DNA from: Chloroflexota bacterium
Lineage (GTDB): Bacteria > Chloroflexota > Limnocylindria > Limnocylindrales > CSP1-4
NCBI GenBank assembly: GCA_005883615.1
Contig: VBEC01000020.1
Span: 1 to 64,000, forward strand
DNA: 64,000 nucleotides
Reading direction: 5' to 3'
Positions 27,771-36,002 of this stretch are shown here, in pieces. Both the position numbers and the translations under genes were made by a program. The notes beneath the pieces are model-generated. The model was not told the DNA's origin. It saw only the letters and a program-made list of their open reading frames with translations, and did not search any database. Numbering within the stretch: the first letter of the stretch is position 1; each line of letters opens with the position of its first letter.

Positions 27771-29045
27771 CTACTTGATGCCGTTCGTTGTGCAGACATC
27801 CGCGCCGACCGCGGCGCACAGTTTCGTCACGTCGACGAACTTGTCCTTGATCACGGTGTCTTGCATGTTCTTGGCATTGACCCAGACCGGGGTCAGGAGC
27901 ACCGCCGGCTCCGTAGTCGCGGCGTTTGCCGGATCCGTGGTTGTGCCATTGACGAGGGCGGTGGGAGCTGGCTGGCCTGCGCGCAGGTAGGTGGCCAGGG
28001 CAACCGCTGCCTGAGCCTCGATGTAGACCGCCTTGTAGACCGAACCACACTGCCAGCCCTGCAGGACGTATTCCATGCCCTGGAGCGTCGCGTCCTGTCC
28101 GGTCGTCGGGATCTTCTTGGCTGGCACGCCGTTCGCCTTCAGGACGGTGATCACGGCATTGGCCAGCCCGTCGTTGGCCTCAACCGTGGCGTTGATGTCC
28201 TTGTGGGCCGTGTAAGCCTGCTGGAAGATCGTGCCGCCCTGAGCGTTGTTCCAGCCCGGGGCAAGCTGCTCGCCGACGAGCGTCATGCCGGCGCTGTTCG
28301 TGGCACCGGCAGTGACCTGTGCGACCTTCTGACTCCAGATCGCGTCGTTGTAGCCCTTGGCGAAGTCGATCGCGTTCGGGTCGGTGTCCTGGCCGCCATC
28401 GACCGTGAAGACCTTCGGGCTCGTGACGCCCCAGTCCGTGACGCACTGCATGAAGCCCGTGCCGATCAGCTTGCCAACCTGCACGTTATCGAAGCTGACG
28501 TAGTAGGTGCTCGTGCCCTGGAAGGTTGCGCGGTCGTAGCTGATCATCGTCACGCCGGCAGCCGCCGCCGCTGCCTGGACCTGCTTGCCTGTGGGGCCGT
28601 CGAGCGGGTCAACGAGCAGGACCTTGGCGCCGGCCGTGATGTCGGCCTGGGCGATCGCGAGCTGGGTTGTCGTCGTGCCCTGGGCGTTGTCGATCTTGAA
28701 ATCGGTGGTTGCGTACCCAGCCTCAGTGAACGCCTTCGTCAGATACGGGAGGTCGTAGCTCGTGTAGCGCGCGGACGTCGTGACGTCGGGGAGGATCACG
28801 CCAACCAGGCCTTTGCCTGCGGTGGTCACGCTCTTCAACTGCGCCATGGCCGAGAAGGAGGCGTCGAACGAGGTCACGCTGAGCCCGGAGGCTGCCGCGC
28901 CCGACGCCGAGGGGGAGGCTGACGCCGCTGCCGAGGCTGCGGCGGGCGAAGCCGAGGCCGGGGCTGTCGTCGCTGCGCCGCTGCACCCCGCTGCAACGAT
29001 CACAGATGCCGCCACCGCGGCCAAGAATCTTGCGCGAGTGTTCAC
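27771..29045 (-). CDS. Sugar ABC transporter substrate-binding lipoprotein (XylF/RbsB type)
   Basis: Encodes 424 residues starting from the GTG at 29045, with AGAGGAG at good distance. A lipoprotein signal peptide ends at VIVAAGCSG, followed by a Ala/Ser/Pro linker. The periplasmic-binding-protein type I fold is recognisable: VGVILPDVTTSARY, ADITAGAKVLLVDPLDGPTG, SFDNVQVGKLIGTGF, VEANDGLANAVITVLKANG and TGQDATLQGMEYVL. It captures the sugar outside the membrane for the permease downstream. A TAGGCT -10 with TGC extension lies about 38 nt upstream. Confidence 0.92.
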   Translation of the reverse strand: MNTRARFLAAVAASVIVAAGCSGAATTAPASASPAAASAAASASPSASGAAASGLSVTSFDASFSAMAQLKSVTTAGKGLVGVILPDVTTSARYTSYDLPYLTKAFTEAGYATTDFKIDNAQGTTTTQLAIAQADITAGAKVLLVDPLDGPTGKQVQAAAAAAGVTMISYDRATFQGTSTYYVSFDNVQVGKLIGTGFMQCVTDWGVTSPKVFTVDGGQDTDPNAIDFAKGYNDAIWSQKVAQVTAGATNSAGMTLVGEQLAPGWNNAQGGTIFQQAYTAHKDINATVEANDGLANAVITVLKANGVPAKKIPTTGQDATLQGMEYVLQGWQCGSVYKAVYIEAQAAVALATYLRAGQPAPTALVNGTTTDPANAATTEPAVLLTPVWVNAKNMQDTVIKDKFVDVTKLCAAVGADVCTTNGIK

Positions 29046-29082
29046 GTGAATCTCCTCTGGCAGCATCTGCCCATTCGGCGCG

Positions 29083-29088
29083 AGCCTA
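29083..29088 (-). promoter_or_regulatory. Putative extended -10 of the sugar ABC operon
   Basis: TAGGCT preceded by TGC on the minus strand, giving a leader of about 30 nt with a strong ribosome binding site. Confidence 0.45.
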
Positions 29089-29117
29089 GCACGGACGGCG
29101 TCGGAGGTGGCAGTGGC

Positions 29118-29134
29118 CGAACCGCGAAGGTTCG
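29118..29134. promoter_or_regulatory. Palindrome upstream of the sugar ABC operon (possible operator)
   Basis: CGAACC-GCGAA-GGTTCG, 6-bp arms with a 5-nt centre, 30 bp upstream of the -10 box. Position fits a regulator binding site; no regulator of known type is adjacent. Confidence 0.35.
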
Positions 29135-29170
29135 TATCTCCTGGGGCGTGTTGCCGGGACGAGAGCGCCA

Positions 29171-32086
29171 CTATTCGCCCAACGGCGAGAGCGCAAGAGA
29201 CACCGCTTCGTCGAGGGAGAGGGCATGGCCACCAGCCCACGATGAGGTCATCGCCTCCGCTCCGACGCTCTCGCGCAGGCGCCGGACTTGGCGGTCGTAT
29301 TCCGGGCGTTCGTAGGGCGTCATCGGCGCATCGGCGACGTCGCGGATAGCTTCAGCGGCCCCCAGAAGGCGCGCGGCGCGGTCTGTGTCGTCCCTGGCCA
29401 GTGCGATGAACGCGAAGGATTCCAACTGGTTCGCGACGGCTCCACGGTTGCCGAAGTGCTGCCAGCCGTGAATGGTCTGCCGGTAGAGCGCCTCAGCCTC
29501 GTCGTAAGAGCCGGCCTGGCGGAGCGCGTGGGCGAGATCGCTGCGCACTGCGCACACGAAGCGCTGGTCGCCCATTTCCTGATAGGCGCCAATCGCCTCG
29601 CGAAACCAATGCCGGGCCTCCTCGACACGTCCTAGCGAGCCGCTCACGCGGCCGTGGCTCAGTGCGGCGAACGCGATGGCGAAGGCGTTGCCGGTCCGGT
29701 TCGCTGCATCCGTAGCCGTCGCGACTCGGGCCTCAGCCTCCGCCGGCTCACCCGCGGCGAGGCTCCCGAGGGCAGACCCACCCTCCAGCATCGCCAGCAT
29801 CCACCAGTTCCCGGTCTGCTCGACGACGTCGGCAACCTCGTCGCGTAACTCCGGCTCGATGACCTGCCCGGAGAAGACCAATGCCATCGTCTGGCCTCCG
29901 AGTGCCTCGCCGAGTGTCTGGCGATCACCGGTGGCGCGGGCCAGCGCGACTCCTTTTGCGGCCCATGCCACCGCGGGGCCTGCGGTGCCTGCCGACGCGA
30001 AGGCCTCGGCTGCGGCGGCAAGAACTCGGGCATGCAGAATCGCTTCGTCCCGATCGGCGGATGGATCGGGTGGCGGCAATGACAGGACGAGACGAGCTGC
30101 CCTGGCCAGCCGCTCGGTCCCCTCGCTGGAGAGCGCTCGCGAACGCCAGTACCCCTTGAGTGCCAGCGACAGCCGTAACGCGCGATCGGGATCCGCCTCG
30201 AATGACCACTCCAGAGCCGAGCGGAGGTTGTCGATCTCGTCGTCCAGGCGCCGCAGCCAGGGCACCATGTCGGGACCGACAAGCGCTTGCTCGGCCTCGA
30301 GCGCGAGCGCCAGGAAGAAGCCCAGGTGCCGATCGCGCAGGGCTACCGCTTCGCCGCTCGCCATCAGGCGATCGCGGGCATATTGACGAATGGTCTCGAG
30401 CATCCCGTAGCGAGTCGTCTCCAGATGCTGAACGACGACCAGTGAACGGTCGACCAGCCGAGACAGTCCGTCGAGGGTGTCAAGCTTGGCGTCGCCTTCG
30501 GCTCGCGCCGCCCCCACGCCTTCGACTCGCCCTTCATCGGCGGCGACGTCGCCGCCGTCGCCGGCGAGATCCCCCTCGAGGTTCGGCCAGGCCACCGCTG
30601 CTGCGGCCTCGAGAGTCCAGCCTCCGGCGAACACGGACAGGCGGGCGAGGAGTGTGCGGTCGCGGTCCGCAAGCAGGTCCCAGCTCCAGTCGATGAGCGC
30701 CTGGAGCGTCTGTTGGCGAGGAAGTGCCGTCCGGCGTCCGCCCGTGAGAAGACGAAAACGATCGCCCAGCTTGCTTGCGATCTCGTCGACCGACAGGACG
30801 GTGACGCGCGCGGCCGCCAGCTCGATCGCCAGCGGGATGCCGTCAAGGCGCTGGCAGATCTCGGCGACGGCGGGAGCGTTGGCTGGCGTCAGCCTGAACG
30901 ACGGCAGGGCTGCCGTTGCACGATCCCGGAAGAGCCGCACCGCCTCGCTCGCTGCGATCCTCTCGAACCGCGCATCTGGAGGCTGCTCATGGTCGTCTTG
31001 CGACGACATGTCCGGCACGCCCAACGACGGGACCTGAAACACGACCTCTCCCGCGATGCCAAGAGCCTCCCGGCTCGAGGCCATGACCGCGAGGTTCGGA
31101 CAGGCGACCAGAAGCTGGTCTACCAGCTCGGCCGCCCCGACGACCAGGTGCTCGCAGTTGTCGAGCTGGAGGAGCAGGGCCTTCGAGCGCAGGAAATCCG
31201 TCAGGCTGTCGAGCCGTCTGCGCCCGGGCTCCTCGGGCGCGCCCACCGCGCCCGCGACCTCCTGAGCGATCAGGCCGGGGTCGCTGATTGCGGCTAGCTC
31301 GACCAGCCAGACCCCATCACCGTGGCGGTCAAGGAGCTCGGAGCCGACTTGCAGCATCAGACGTGTCTTGCCGGTCCCGCCCGTCCCGATCAGGGTGACC
31401 AGCCGATGAGACTCTGCGAGCGCACGGAGGTCGTCGAGCTCGCGCTCCCGGCCGATGAACGAGGTGAGTTGGGACGGCAGGTTCGTGCGATGCCCCCGGA
31501 CCGATCTGAGGGCTGGGAACTCCGCTGCCAGGCCCGCGCCGGAAAGCTGGTAGATGTGCGCCGGCTCGTCGAAGTCCTTGAGCCGAAACTGCCCCAGGTC
31601 GCGCAGCCCCAGGTCGGCCGGCAAGAGGTCGCCGATCATCGCCGCCAACGCCCCCGAAACCAGGACCTGGCCGCCATGCCCGGATGCGGCGATGCGAGCG
31701 GCGCGGTGGACCTCCAGGCCGGCATAACTGCCGTCGCTGCGAGTCGCTTCGCCGACGTGGAGGCCAATTCGCACGCGGAGATCCGCCGAATGCGTCCATT
31801 TGGTCAGCGCCCGTTGGCCTTCCGCGGCGGCTTGCAGCGCTCTGAGCGGGCTGTCGAACACGACGAAGAATGAGTCGCCCTCCGTGCTCACCTCGAAGCC
31901 GGCATTGCGCGCGAAGACCGCGCGGAGGATCGACCGATGTTCGGCGAGCTGCCGGTCGTAGCTATCGGGGTCCTTCCGGAGCAAACGAGTCGAACCCTCG
32001 ATATCCGTGAAGAGCAAGGCGACCGTGCCCGTCGGCGGCTCGGGCCGCTCCGACGTCGGACCTCCTGCAACCGTCCTGGGCGGCAT
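29171..32086 (-). CDS. Class III cyclase-like domain fused to NB-ARC ATPase and TPR repeats
   Basis: Encodes 971 residues. Residues 15-190 form an adenylate/guanylate cyclase homology domain with metal-binding Asp in LLFTDIEGSTRLL and the second Asp in STEGDSFFVVF. From about residue 210 an AAA/NB-ARC module appears: TSFIGRERELDDL, P-loop GTGGTGKTR, Walker B LLLQLDNCEHLV, ASSREALGIAGEVV and GIPLAIELAAARV. The rest is alpha-helical with TPR-like pairs (ARHWFREAIGAYQEMGDQRF, GSYDEAEALYRQTIHGW). This architecture is common in actinobacteria and Chloroflexota and is thought to be regulatory; whether the cyclase is active is unknown. No DNA-binding domain is visible. TACCAT lies 7 nt before the ATG. 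Confidence 0.88.
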   Translation of the reverse strand: MPPRTVAGGPTSERPEPPTGTVALLFTDIEGSTRLLRKDPDSYDRQLAEHRSILRAVFARNAGFEVSTEGDSFFVVFDSPLRALQAAAEGQRALTKWTHSADLRVRIGLHVGEATRSDGSYAGLEVHRAARIAASGHGGQVLVSGALAAMIGDLLPADLGLRDLGQFRLKDFDEPAHIYQLSGAGLAAEFPALRSVRGHRTNLPSQLTSFIGRERELDDLRALAESHRLVTLIGTGGTGKTRLMLQVGSELLDRHGDGVWLVELAAISDPGLIAQEVAGAVGAPEEPGRRRLDSLTDFLRSKALLLQLDNCEHLVVGAAELVDQLLVACPNLAVMASSREALGIAGEVVFQVPSLGVPDMSSQDDHEQPPDARFERIAASEAVRLFRDRATAALPSFRLTPANAPAVAEICQRLDGIPLAIELAAARVTVLSVDEIASKLGDRFRLLTGGRRTALPRQQTLQALIDWSWDLLADRDRTLLARLSVFAGGWTLEAAAAVAWPNLEGDLAGDGGDVAADEGRVEGVGAARAEGDAKLDTLDGLSRLVDRSLVVVQHLETTRYGMLETIRQYARDRLMASGEAVALRDRHLGFFLALALEAEQALVGPDMVPWLRRLDDEIDNLRSALEWSFEADPDRALRLSLALKGYWRSRALSSEGTERLARAARLVLSLPPPDPSADRDEAILHARVLAAAAEAFASAGTAGPAVAWAAKGVALARATGDRQTLGEALGGQTMALVFSGQVIEPELRDEVADVVEQTGNWWMLAMLEGGSALGSLAAGEPAEAEARVATATDAANRTGNAFAIAFAALSHGRVSGSLGRVEEARHWFREAIGAYQEMGDQRFVCAVRSDLAHALRQAGSYDEAEALYRQTIHGWQHFGNRGAVANQLESFAFIALARDDTDRAARLLGAAEAIRDVADAPMTPYERPEYDRQVRRLRESVGAEAMTSSWAGGHALSLDEAVSLALSPLGE

Positions 32087-32093
32087 GGCGATG

Positions 32094-32099
32094 ATGGTA
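32094..32099 (-). promoter_or_regulatory. Putative -10 box of the cyclase-NB-ARC gene
   Basis: TACCAT on the minus strand, 7 nt before the ATG; leaderless layout. It lies back to back with the -10 of the divergent oxidoreductase gene. Confidence 0.4.
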
Positions 32100-32155
32100 C
32101 GTCCGCCCTCCCGGCAGTCGAAAGCCTCCTCGAGATTGCTGCAAGAGTTGCGCGC

Positions 32156-32161
32156 TACGCT
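32156..32161 (+). promoter_or_regulatory. Putative -10 box of the Gfo/Idh/MocA gene
   Basis: TACGCT, 7 nt before the GTG at 32169; no ribosome binding site. It decides the start codon for this gene. Confidence 0.4.
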
Positions 32162-32168
32162 GTCGGGC

Positions 32169-33155
32169 GTGATCCGACTGGCGATCCTGGGCTTCTGGCA
32201 CGTCCATGCGGCCGACTACGCGGCAGAGGCGGGAGCCCATCCCGAAACGGAGATCGTGGCCGCCTGGGATGACGATGCCCCGCGGGGGGAGGCCCGGGCT
32301 CGGGACCTCGGCGCCCGATTCCACGGGGACCTGCCCGAGCTCCTGGCTCGATCTGACGTCGACGGAGTCATCGTCACGACCAGGACCAGCGCTCATCCCG
32401 AGGTCATCACCGCTGCTGCAGACGCCGGAAAGCATGTCTTCACCGAGAAAGTCCTGGCCCTGACTCCACCCGACGCCCAGCGCATCACCGACGCGGTCGA
32501 GCGCAATGGTGTCAAGCTGACCGTGTCTCTCCCGCGTCTGTCGCACGGCTACACAATCGCGATCCGCGAGGTCCTTGCGTCCGGCCGCCTCGGGGAAGTA
32601 ACGCAGGTGCGCTGTCGGCTGGCGCATGACGGGGCCCTCGGGCAGCCCTGGCTGCCGGGACACTTCTTCGACCCTGCTGAAGCCGGCGGAGGCGCCCTCG
32701 TCGATCTCGGTTGCCATCCGCTGTACCTGACCCGCCTGTTCCTCGGCGGCATGCCGGAGTCGGTGTCGGCCGAGTACGGACGCGTGACGGGTCACGCCGT
32801 CGACGACAACGCCGCGGCGATCCTGCGCCACAGGACCGGTGCCCTGGGCATCGCCGAGACGGGATTCGTGACGCCTCATTCGCCATTCAGCATCGAGGTC
32901 CACGGGACGAAAGGCAGCCTCATGTACAGCACGCCCGAGCCGGACCTTTTCGTGCGGACTGCGCCTCCAGGTAGTGATGCGACGTGGACCCAGCTGCCCA
33001 TCCCGCAGTCAGGCCCGTCGCCCTTCGAGCAATGGCTGGGCCACATCGCCCAGGACACGAACGCGACCGAGAACATCGCTCTCGCGCTCGACCTGACGAC
33101 CCTCGTCGATGCCGCCAATCGCTCAGCGCTGACGGGCACAGCCGTCCGAATCTGA
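32169..33155 (+). CDS. Gfo/Idh/MocA-family oxidoreductase
   Basis: Encodes 328 residues starting from the GTG at 32169; a longer frame upstream overlaps the divergent gene. The N-terminal Rossmann half reads LAILGFWHVHAADYAAEA, VIVTTRTSAHPEVITAA and AGKHVFTEKVLALTPPDAQ with the EK motif (catalytic Lys) of the family. The C-terminal half has the substrate His region GGGALVDLGCHPLYL. Members oxidise or reduce sugars and inositols with NAD(P). It is convergent with the SDR-UxuA-SMP30 operon and probably belongs to the same sugar-acid catabolism. Confidence 0.88.
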   Translation: MIRLAILGFWHVHAADYAAEAGAHPETEIVAAWDDDAPRGEARARDLGARFHGDLPELLARSDVDGVIVTTRTSAHPEVITAAADAGKHVFTEKVLALTPPDAQRITDAVERNGVKLTVSLPRLSHGYTIAIREVLASGRLGEVTQVRCRLAHDGALGQPWLPGHFFDPAEAGGGALVDLGCHPLYLTRLFLGGMPESVSAEYGRVTGHAVDDNAAAILRHRTGALGIAETGFVTPHSPFSIEVHGTKGSLMYSTPEPDLFVRTAPPGSDATWTQLPIPQSGPSPFEQWLGHIAQDTNATENIALALDLTTLVDAANRSALTGTAVRI

Positions 33156-33177
33156 CGGTGGCGTCCACGCCTGGGCG

Positions 33178-33978
33178 TCACTCGGGCAGGGCGACCCCCA
33201 CCGTGGCGAGCAAGCCGCCGTCCACGCGGATGTCCTCGCCGGTGATGAAACTTGCGCGCGGACTGGCAAGGAAGGCGACAACCTCGGCGACCTCGCGCGG
33301 CTCGGCCACACGGCCCAGTGGATGGGATCGCCCCCATACCTCGACCAGCGACTGTGTCCCGGCATCGCTCCCGTCGCTGAATTGACGGGCTGACGACCGA
33401 AGCATGGGCGTGTCCACGGATCCAGGGCACACGGCGTTGACCCGGACGCCGTGGCGCGCTTCGTCGACCGCCAACGCGCGGACGAGCGCGTCGAGCGCGC
33501 CCTTGCTCGCCGAGTAGGCCACCACGCCGGCCTGCGCGATGTGGGCCTGCACCGACGAGATCACCACGATGGCGCCCTGGTCGCTCCGTCGAAGATGGGG
33601 TAGCGCCGCCTGGGCCGCCAGGAAGACACCCTTGACGTTGACCGCGAAGACCTCATCCCAGGTCCCCTCGTCGGTCTCAGTCGCCGTCCCATAGCGCTGG
33701 ATTCCCGCCGACGTCACCAACGCATCCAGCCGCCCGTAACGCGCGACGGCCGCCGCGACCGCACTCTGGATCGCGCGTTGATCCGTGACGTCAGCCGGGA
33801 CCGCGAGCGCCTCGCCCCCCGAATCCTGGATCGCATTCACCGTTTGGGCGACGGCGTCGGCCTCGAGAGCGCACACGCCGACCGCGGCCCCGGCGACTGC
33901 CAGGACCTCGGCGCAGGCGCGCCCGATCCCTTGCGACCCGCCCGTTACGAAGGCGACCTTGCCGGTCCAGTCACCCAC
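33178..33978 (-). CDS. Short-chain dehydrogenase/reductase
   Basis: Encodes 266 residues from a GTG at 33978 that overlaps the uxuA stop by 8 bp. Classical SDR signatures are VTGGSQGIGRA, ALVTSAGI (usually NNAG), VVISSVQAH with the catalytic Ser, YSASKGAL (Tyr/Lys) and VCPGSVDTPM. The C-terminal FITGEDIRVDGG is typical. In this operon, next to mannonate dehydratase and a lactonase, it probably oxidises or reduces a sugar or sugar acid (for example a fructuronate/mannonate-type step), but the substrate is inferred from context only. Confidence 0.88.
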   Translation of the reverse strand: MGDWTGKVAFVTGGSQGIGRACAEVLAVAGAAVGVCALEADAVAQTVNAIQDSGGEALAVPADVTDQRAIQSAVAAAVARYGRLDALVTSAGIQRYGTATETDEGTWDEVFAVNVKGVFLAAQAALPHLRRSDQGAIVVISSVQAHIAQAGVVAYSASKGALDALVRALAVDEARHGVRVNAVCPGSVDTPMLRSSARQFSDGSDAGTQSLVEVWGRSHPLGRVAEPREVAEVVAFLASPRASFITGEDIRVDGGLLATVGVALPE

Positions 33979-35008
33979 GCCACTCGACCTGGAGCGCGTT
34001 GAGCAATCCCTGCAGGTAGCCGATCGCGTGCGCGCGACCCCGGCTGCAGTACGCGGCCGACGCCGTCTCGGCCCAGGTGTCCTCGTCGCCGATCATGGCG
34101 GGGACGTGGTCGTCGATCATGAAGCCGTCGAAGCCGACATCGATCAACCGGCGCAGCACGGCCGCCGGATCGTAGTTGCCCTCGCCAAGGAACGATTCCT
34201 TGAAGCGCGGGACCGTGCCCTGGACATCCCGAAAATGGATGTAGAAGATGCGGCCCTTCGGCCCGAAGAAGTCGATAACGCGGTTGACGCTCTGCTGGCC
34301 GGCCATCTCCGAGACCGTTCCAAGGCACAGATCGAGGCCCCAGGCGGGGCTCCCTCGTGAGACCTCGTAAGCCCGTTCCAGTCCCTCGGGGCTGGACAGG
34401 ATCCGGGCGACTCCGCCCACGGACTCGACCGGCGGATCGTCGGGATGCACGGCCAGTTGGACGCCCACTTCCTCCGCGACCGGAAGAACCGCGTCGAGGA
34501 AGACGCGGTAGTTGTCCCACATCTGGTCGGGTCCAATCGATTCGAGGGGCTCGTCAGGGGCGAGCTTGTAGCCCGCGAGTTCGTTGCCCTCCTCCGCCCG
34601 TCCTGCATCGAAGGCCGTCACCAGGGCGTTGCCCCGGCCCCGCGCCCGGAGGTCGGTGCGCCAGACGTAGGTGGGCATGAAGTTATGGCCGAGCATCCGG
34701 ATCCCGGCCGCGGCCATGTTCCGAATCGTGGTGCGGTAGTTCTCGAGCTGCTCGTCCCGGCCGGGCAGCCCGCGCAGGACGCGATTCCAGTGGCGGTACG
34801 GGACGTTTTCGATTCCTTCCACGACGAGGCCGGCGCGTTCGCAGCGCTCCCTCAGGTCGCGCAGCTCGTCGACCTCCCAGTAGCCGCGCTCCCCCTTGAG
34901 ATCGCTGGGCGAATGGAATTGAACGCTGCTCAGCCCGAGCTGCTGGGCGAAGGTCGAGACCGTGTCGTCAAAGCCCTCGATGTGCCCGAGCGTGAGTCGG
35001 ATCGCCAT
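33971..35008 (-). CDS. uxuA: Mannonate dehydratase (UxuA-like)
   Basis: Encodes 345 residues starting from the ATG at 35008, 5 bp after the SMP30-gene stop. It has the TIM-barrel features of the xylose-isomerase-like UxuA family: YRTTIRNMAAAGIRMLGHNF, MPTYVWRTDL, a His-Pro-Asp-Asp-Pro metal motif (LAVHPDDPPV), LCLGTVSEM, and IFYIHFRDVQGTVPRFKE. UxuA turns D-mannonate into 2-keto-3-deoxygluconate in glucuronate catabolism. It is a little shorter than the E. coli enzyme (about 394 residues), as in many non-enterobacterial homologues. Confidence 0.87.
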   Translation of the reverse strand: MAIRLTLGHIEGFDDTVSTFAQQLGLSSVQFHSPSDLKGERGYWEVDELRDLRERCERAGLVVEGIENVPYRHWNRVLRGLPGRDEQLENYRTTIRNMAAAGIRMLGHNFMPTYVWRTDLRARGRGNALVTAFDAGRAEEGNELAGYKLAPDEPLESIGPDQMWDNYRVFLDAVLPVAEEVGVQLAVHPDDPPVESVGGVARILSSPEGLERAYEVSRGSPAWGLDLCLGTVSEMAGQQSVNRVIDFFGPKGRIFYIHFRDVQGTVPRFKESFLGEGNYDPAAVLRRLIDVGFDGFMIDDHVPAMIGDEDTWAETASAAYCSRGRAHAIGYLQGLLNALQVEWRG

Positions 35009-35013
35009 CTGCG

Positions 35014-35925
35014 TCAGCCTCCGAACCGGAATGGCAGTCGACCGCGAACACCGGGACGACACACGAACAGCCCGCCGGCCAGGGGCTGGTTGGGCTTTCC
35101 GCCCGGCGGGAATCCTTCCTGTGCGGTCGTGATGAACAGCTGGTCGAGATCCGGACCGCCGAACGCGCAGCTGCTCGACTGCTCGGCCGGCACATCGACC
35201 CAGCGGTCCAGCCGCCCATCTGGCGAATAGCGCCCGACACCCCAGCCCTCCCACAGGGCAACCCACAGGTAGCCCTCCTCGTCGACCGTCATGCCGTCGG
35301 GGGAGCCGGCCTCGGCAGGAATGCTGAAGGCCGGTGTTCGTCCGCTGATGGCTCCGCTCTCGTGGTCGAACGCGAAGCGATCGACCCGCTGGGTGGGCGT
35401 GTCGATGTAGTACATGGTCCGACCGTCAAGGCTCCAGTCGAGCCCATTGGAGATCGAGGTGCCGGAGATGACCGGAGTGACCCGCAAATCGGGGTCGAGC
35501 CGATAGAGCGTCCCCGCTGCGTCCCGGTGGTCGACTGCCATGGTTCCCGCCCAGAATCGTCCAGTCGGATCGACCTTCCCGTCATTCATGCGGGTTGTCT
35601 CGTCCTCCGCCTCGACCGGCGCGATGAGCTCCACCCGCCCTGTATCAGGATCGATGGCGACGAAGCCGTCGCGCACGGCAGCGACCAGCCCGCCCGACGC
35701 CCTCAGCGCGACCGCGCCGATCATCCGGCCGACAGGAAGGATCTCGTCCTCACCGGTCCGCGGGTCTGTTCGATGGACGGTCTCGCCCACGATGTCCACC
35801 CACCACAGCACACCGCCGTCTGCGTCCCAAACCGGACCCTCGCCAAGGCCGGCGGCGGCATTCACGACGAGCTCCGCGCGCAGGCGGGGCACGGCTGGTC
35901 GTGGCTCGCCCGCGAGCTCACTCAT
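35014..35925 (-). CDS. SMP-30/gluconolactonase family lactonase
   Basis: Encodes 303 residues starting from the ATG at 35925 (AGAGGTG upstream). It is a six-bladed beta-propeller with the metal ligands Glu in GLGEGPVWD, Asn in RMNDGKVDPTGRFWAGTM, Asn in SISNGLDWS and Asp in SPDGMTVDEEGYLWVALW. These enzymes hydrolyse sugar lactones to acids. It heads the lactonase-UxuA-SDR operon, so a lactone of a hexuronate or aldonate is a plausible substrate. It shares a 77-bp divergent promoter region with the GH4 gene. Confidence 0.92.
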   Translation of the reverse strand: MSELAGEPRPAVPRLRAELVVNAAAGLGEGPVWDADGGVLWWVDIVGETVHRTDPRTGEDEILPVGRMIGAVALRASGGLVAAVRDGFVAIDPDTGRVELIAPVEAEDETTRMNDGKVDPTGRFWAGTMAVDHRDAAGTLYRLDPDLRVTPVISGTSISNGLDWSLDGRTMYYIDTPTQRVDRFAFDHESGAISGRTPAFSIPAEAGSPDGMTVDEEGYLWVALWEGWGVGRYSPDGRLDRWVDVPAEQSSSCAFGGPDLDQLFITTAQEGFPPGGKPNQPLAGGLFVCRPGVRGRLPFRFGG

Positions 35926-35958
35926 CTCGCTGGCACCTCTCGGTTCACTGTGTGTGTC

Positions 35959-35964
35959 AGGGTA
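35959..35964 (-). promoter_or_regulatory. Putative -10 box of the SMP30-uxuA-SDR operon
   Basis: TACCCT on the minus strand, about 33 nt before the ATG, which has its own ribosome binding site. Confidence 0.35.
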
Positions 35965-35989
35965 TCGGGCCGCGGAGGGCATCGTCGGG

Positions 35990-35995
35990 TAGGCT
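35990..35995 (+). promoter_or_regulatory. Putative -10 box of the GH4 gene
   Basis: TAGGCT, 7 nt before the ATG at 36003; the ATG at 35997 would be too close to the box, so the second ATG is preferred. Confidence 0.4.
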
Positions 35996-36002
35996 CATGG
36001 CC

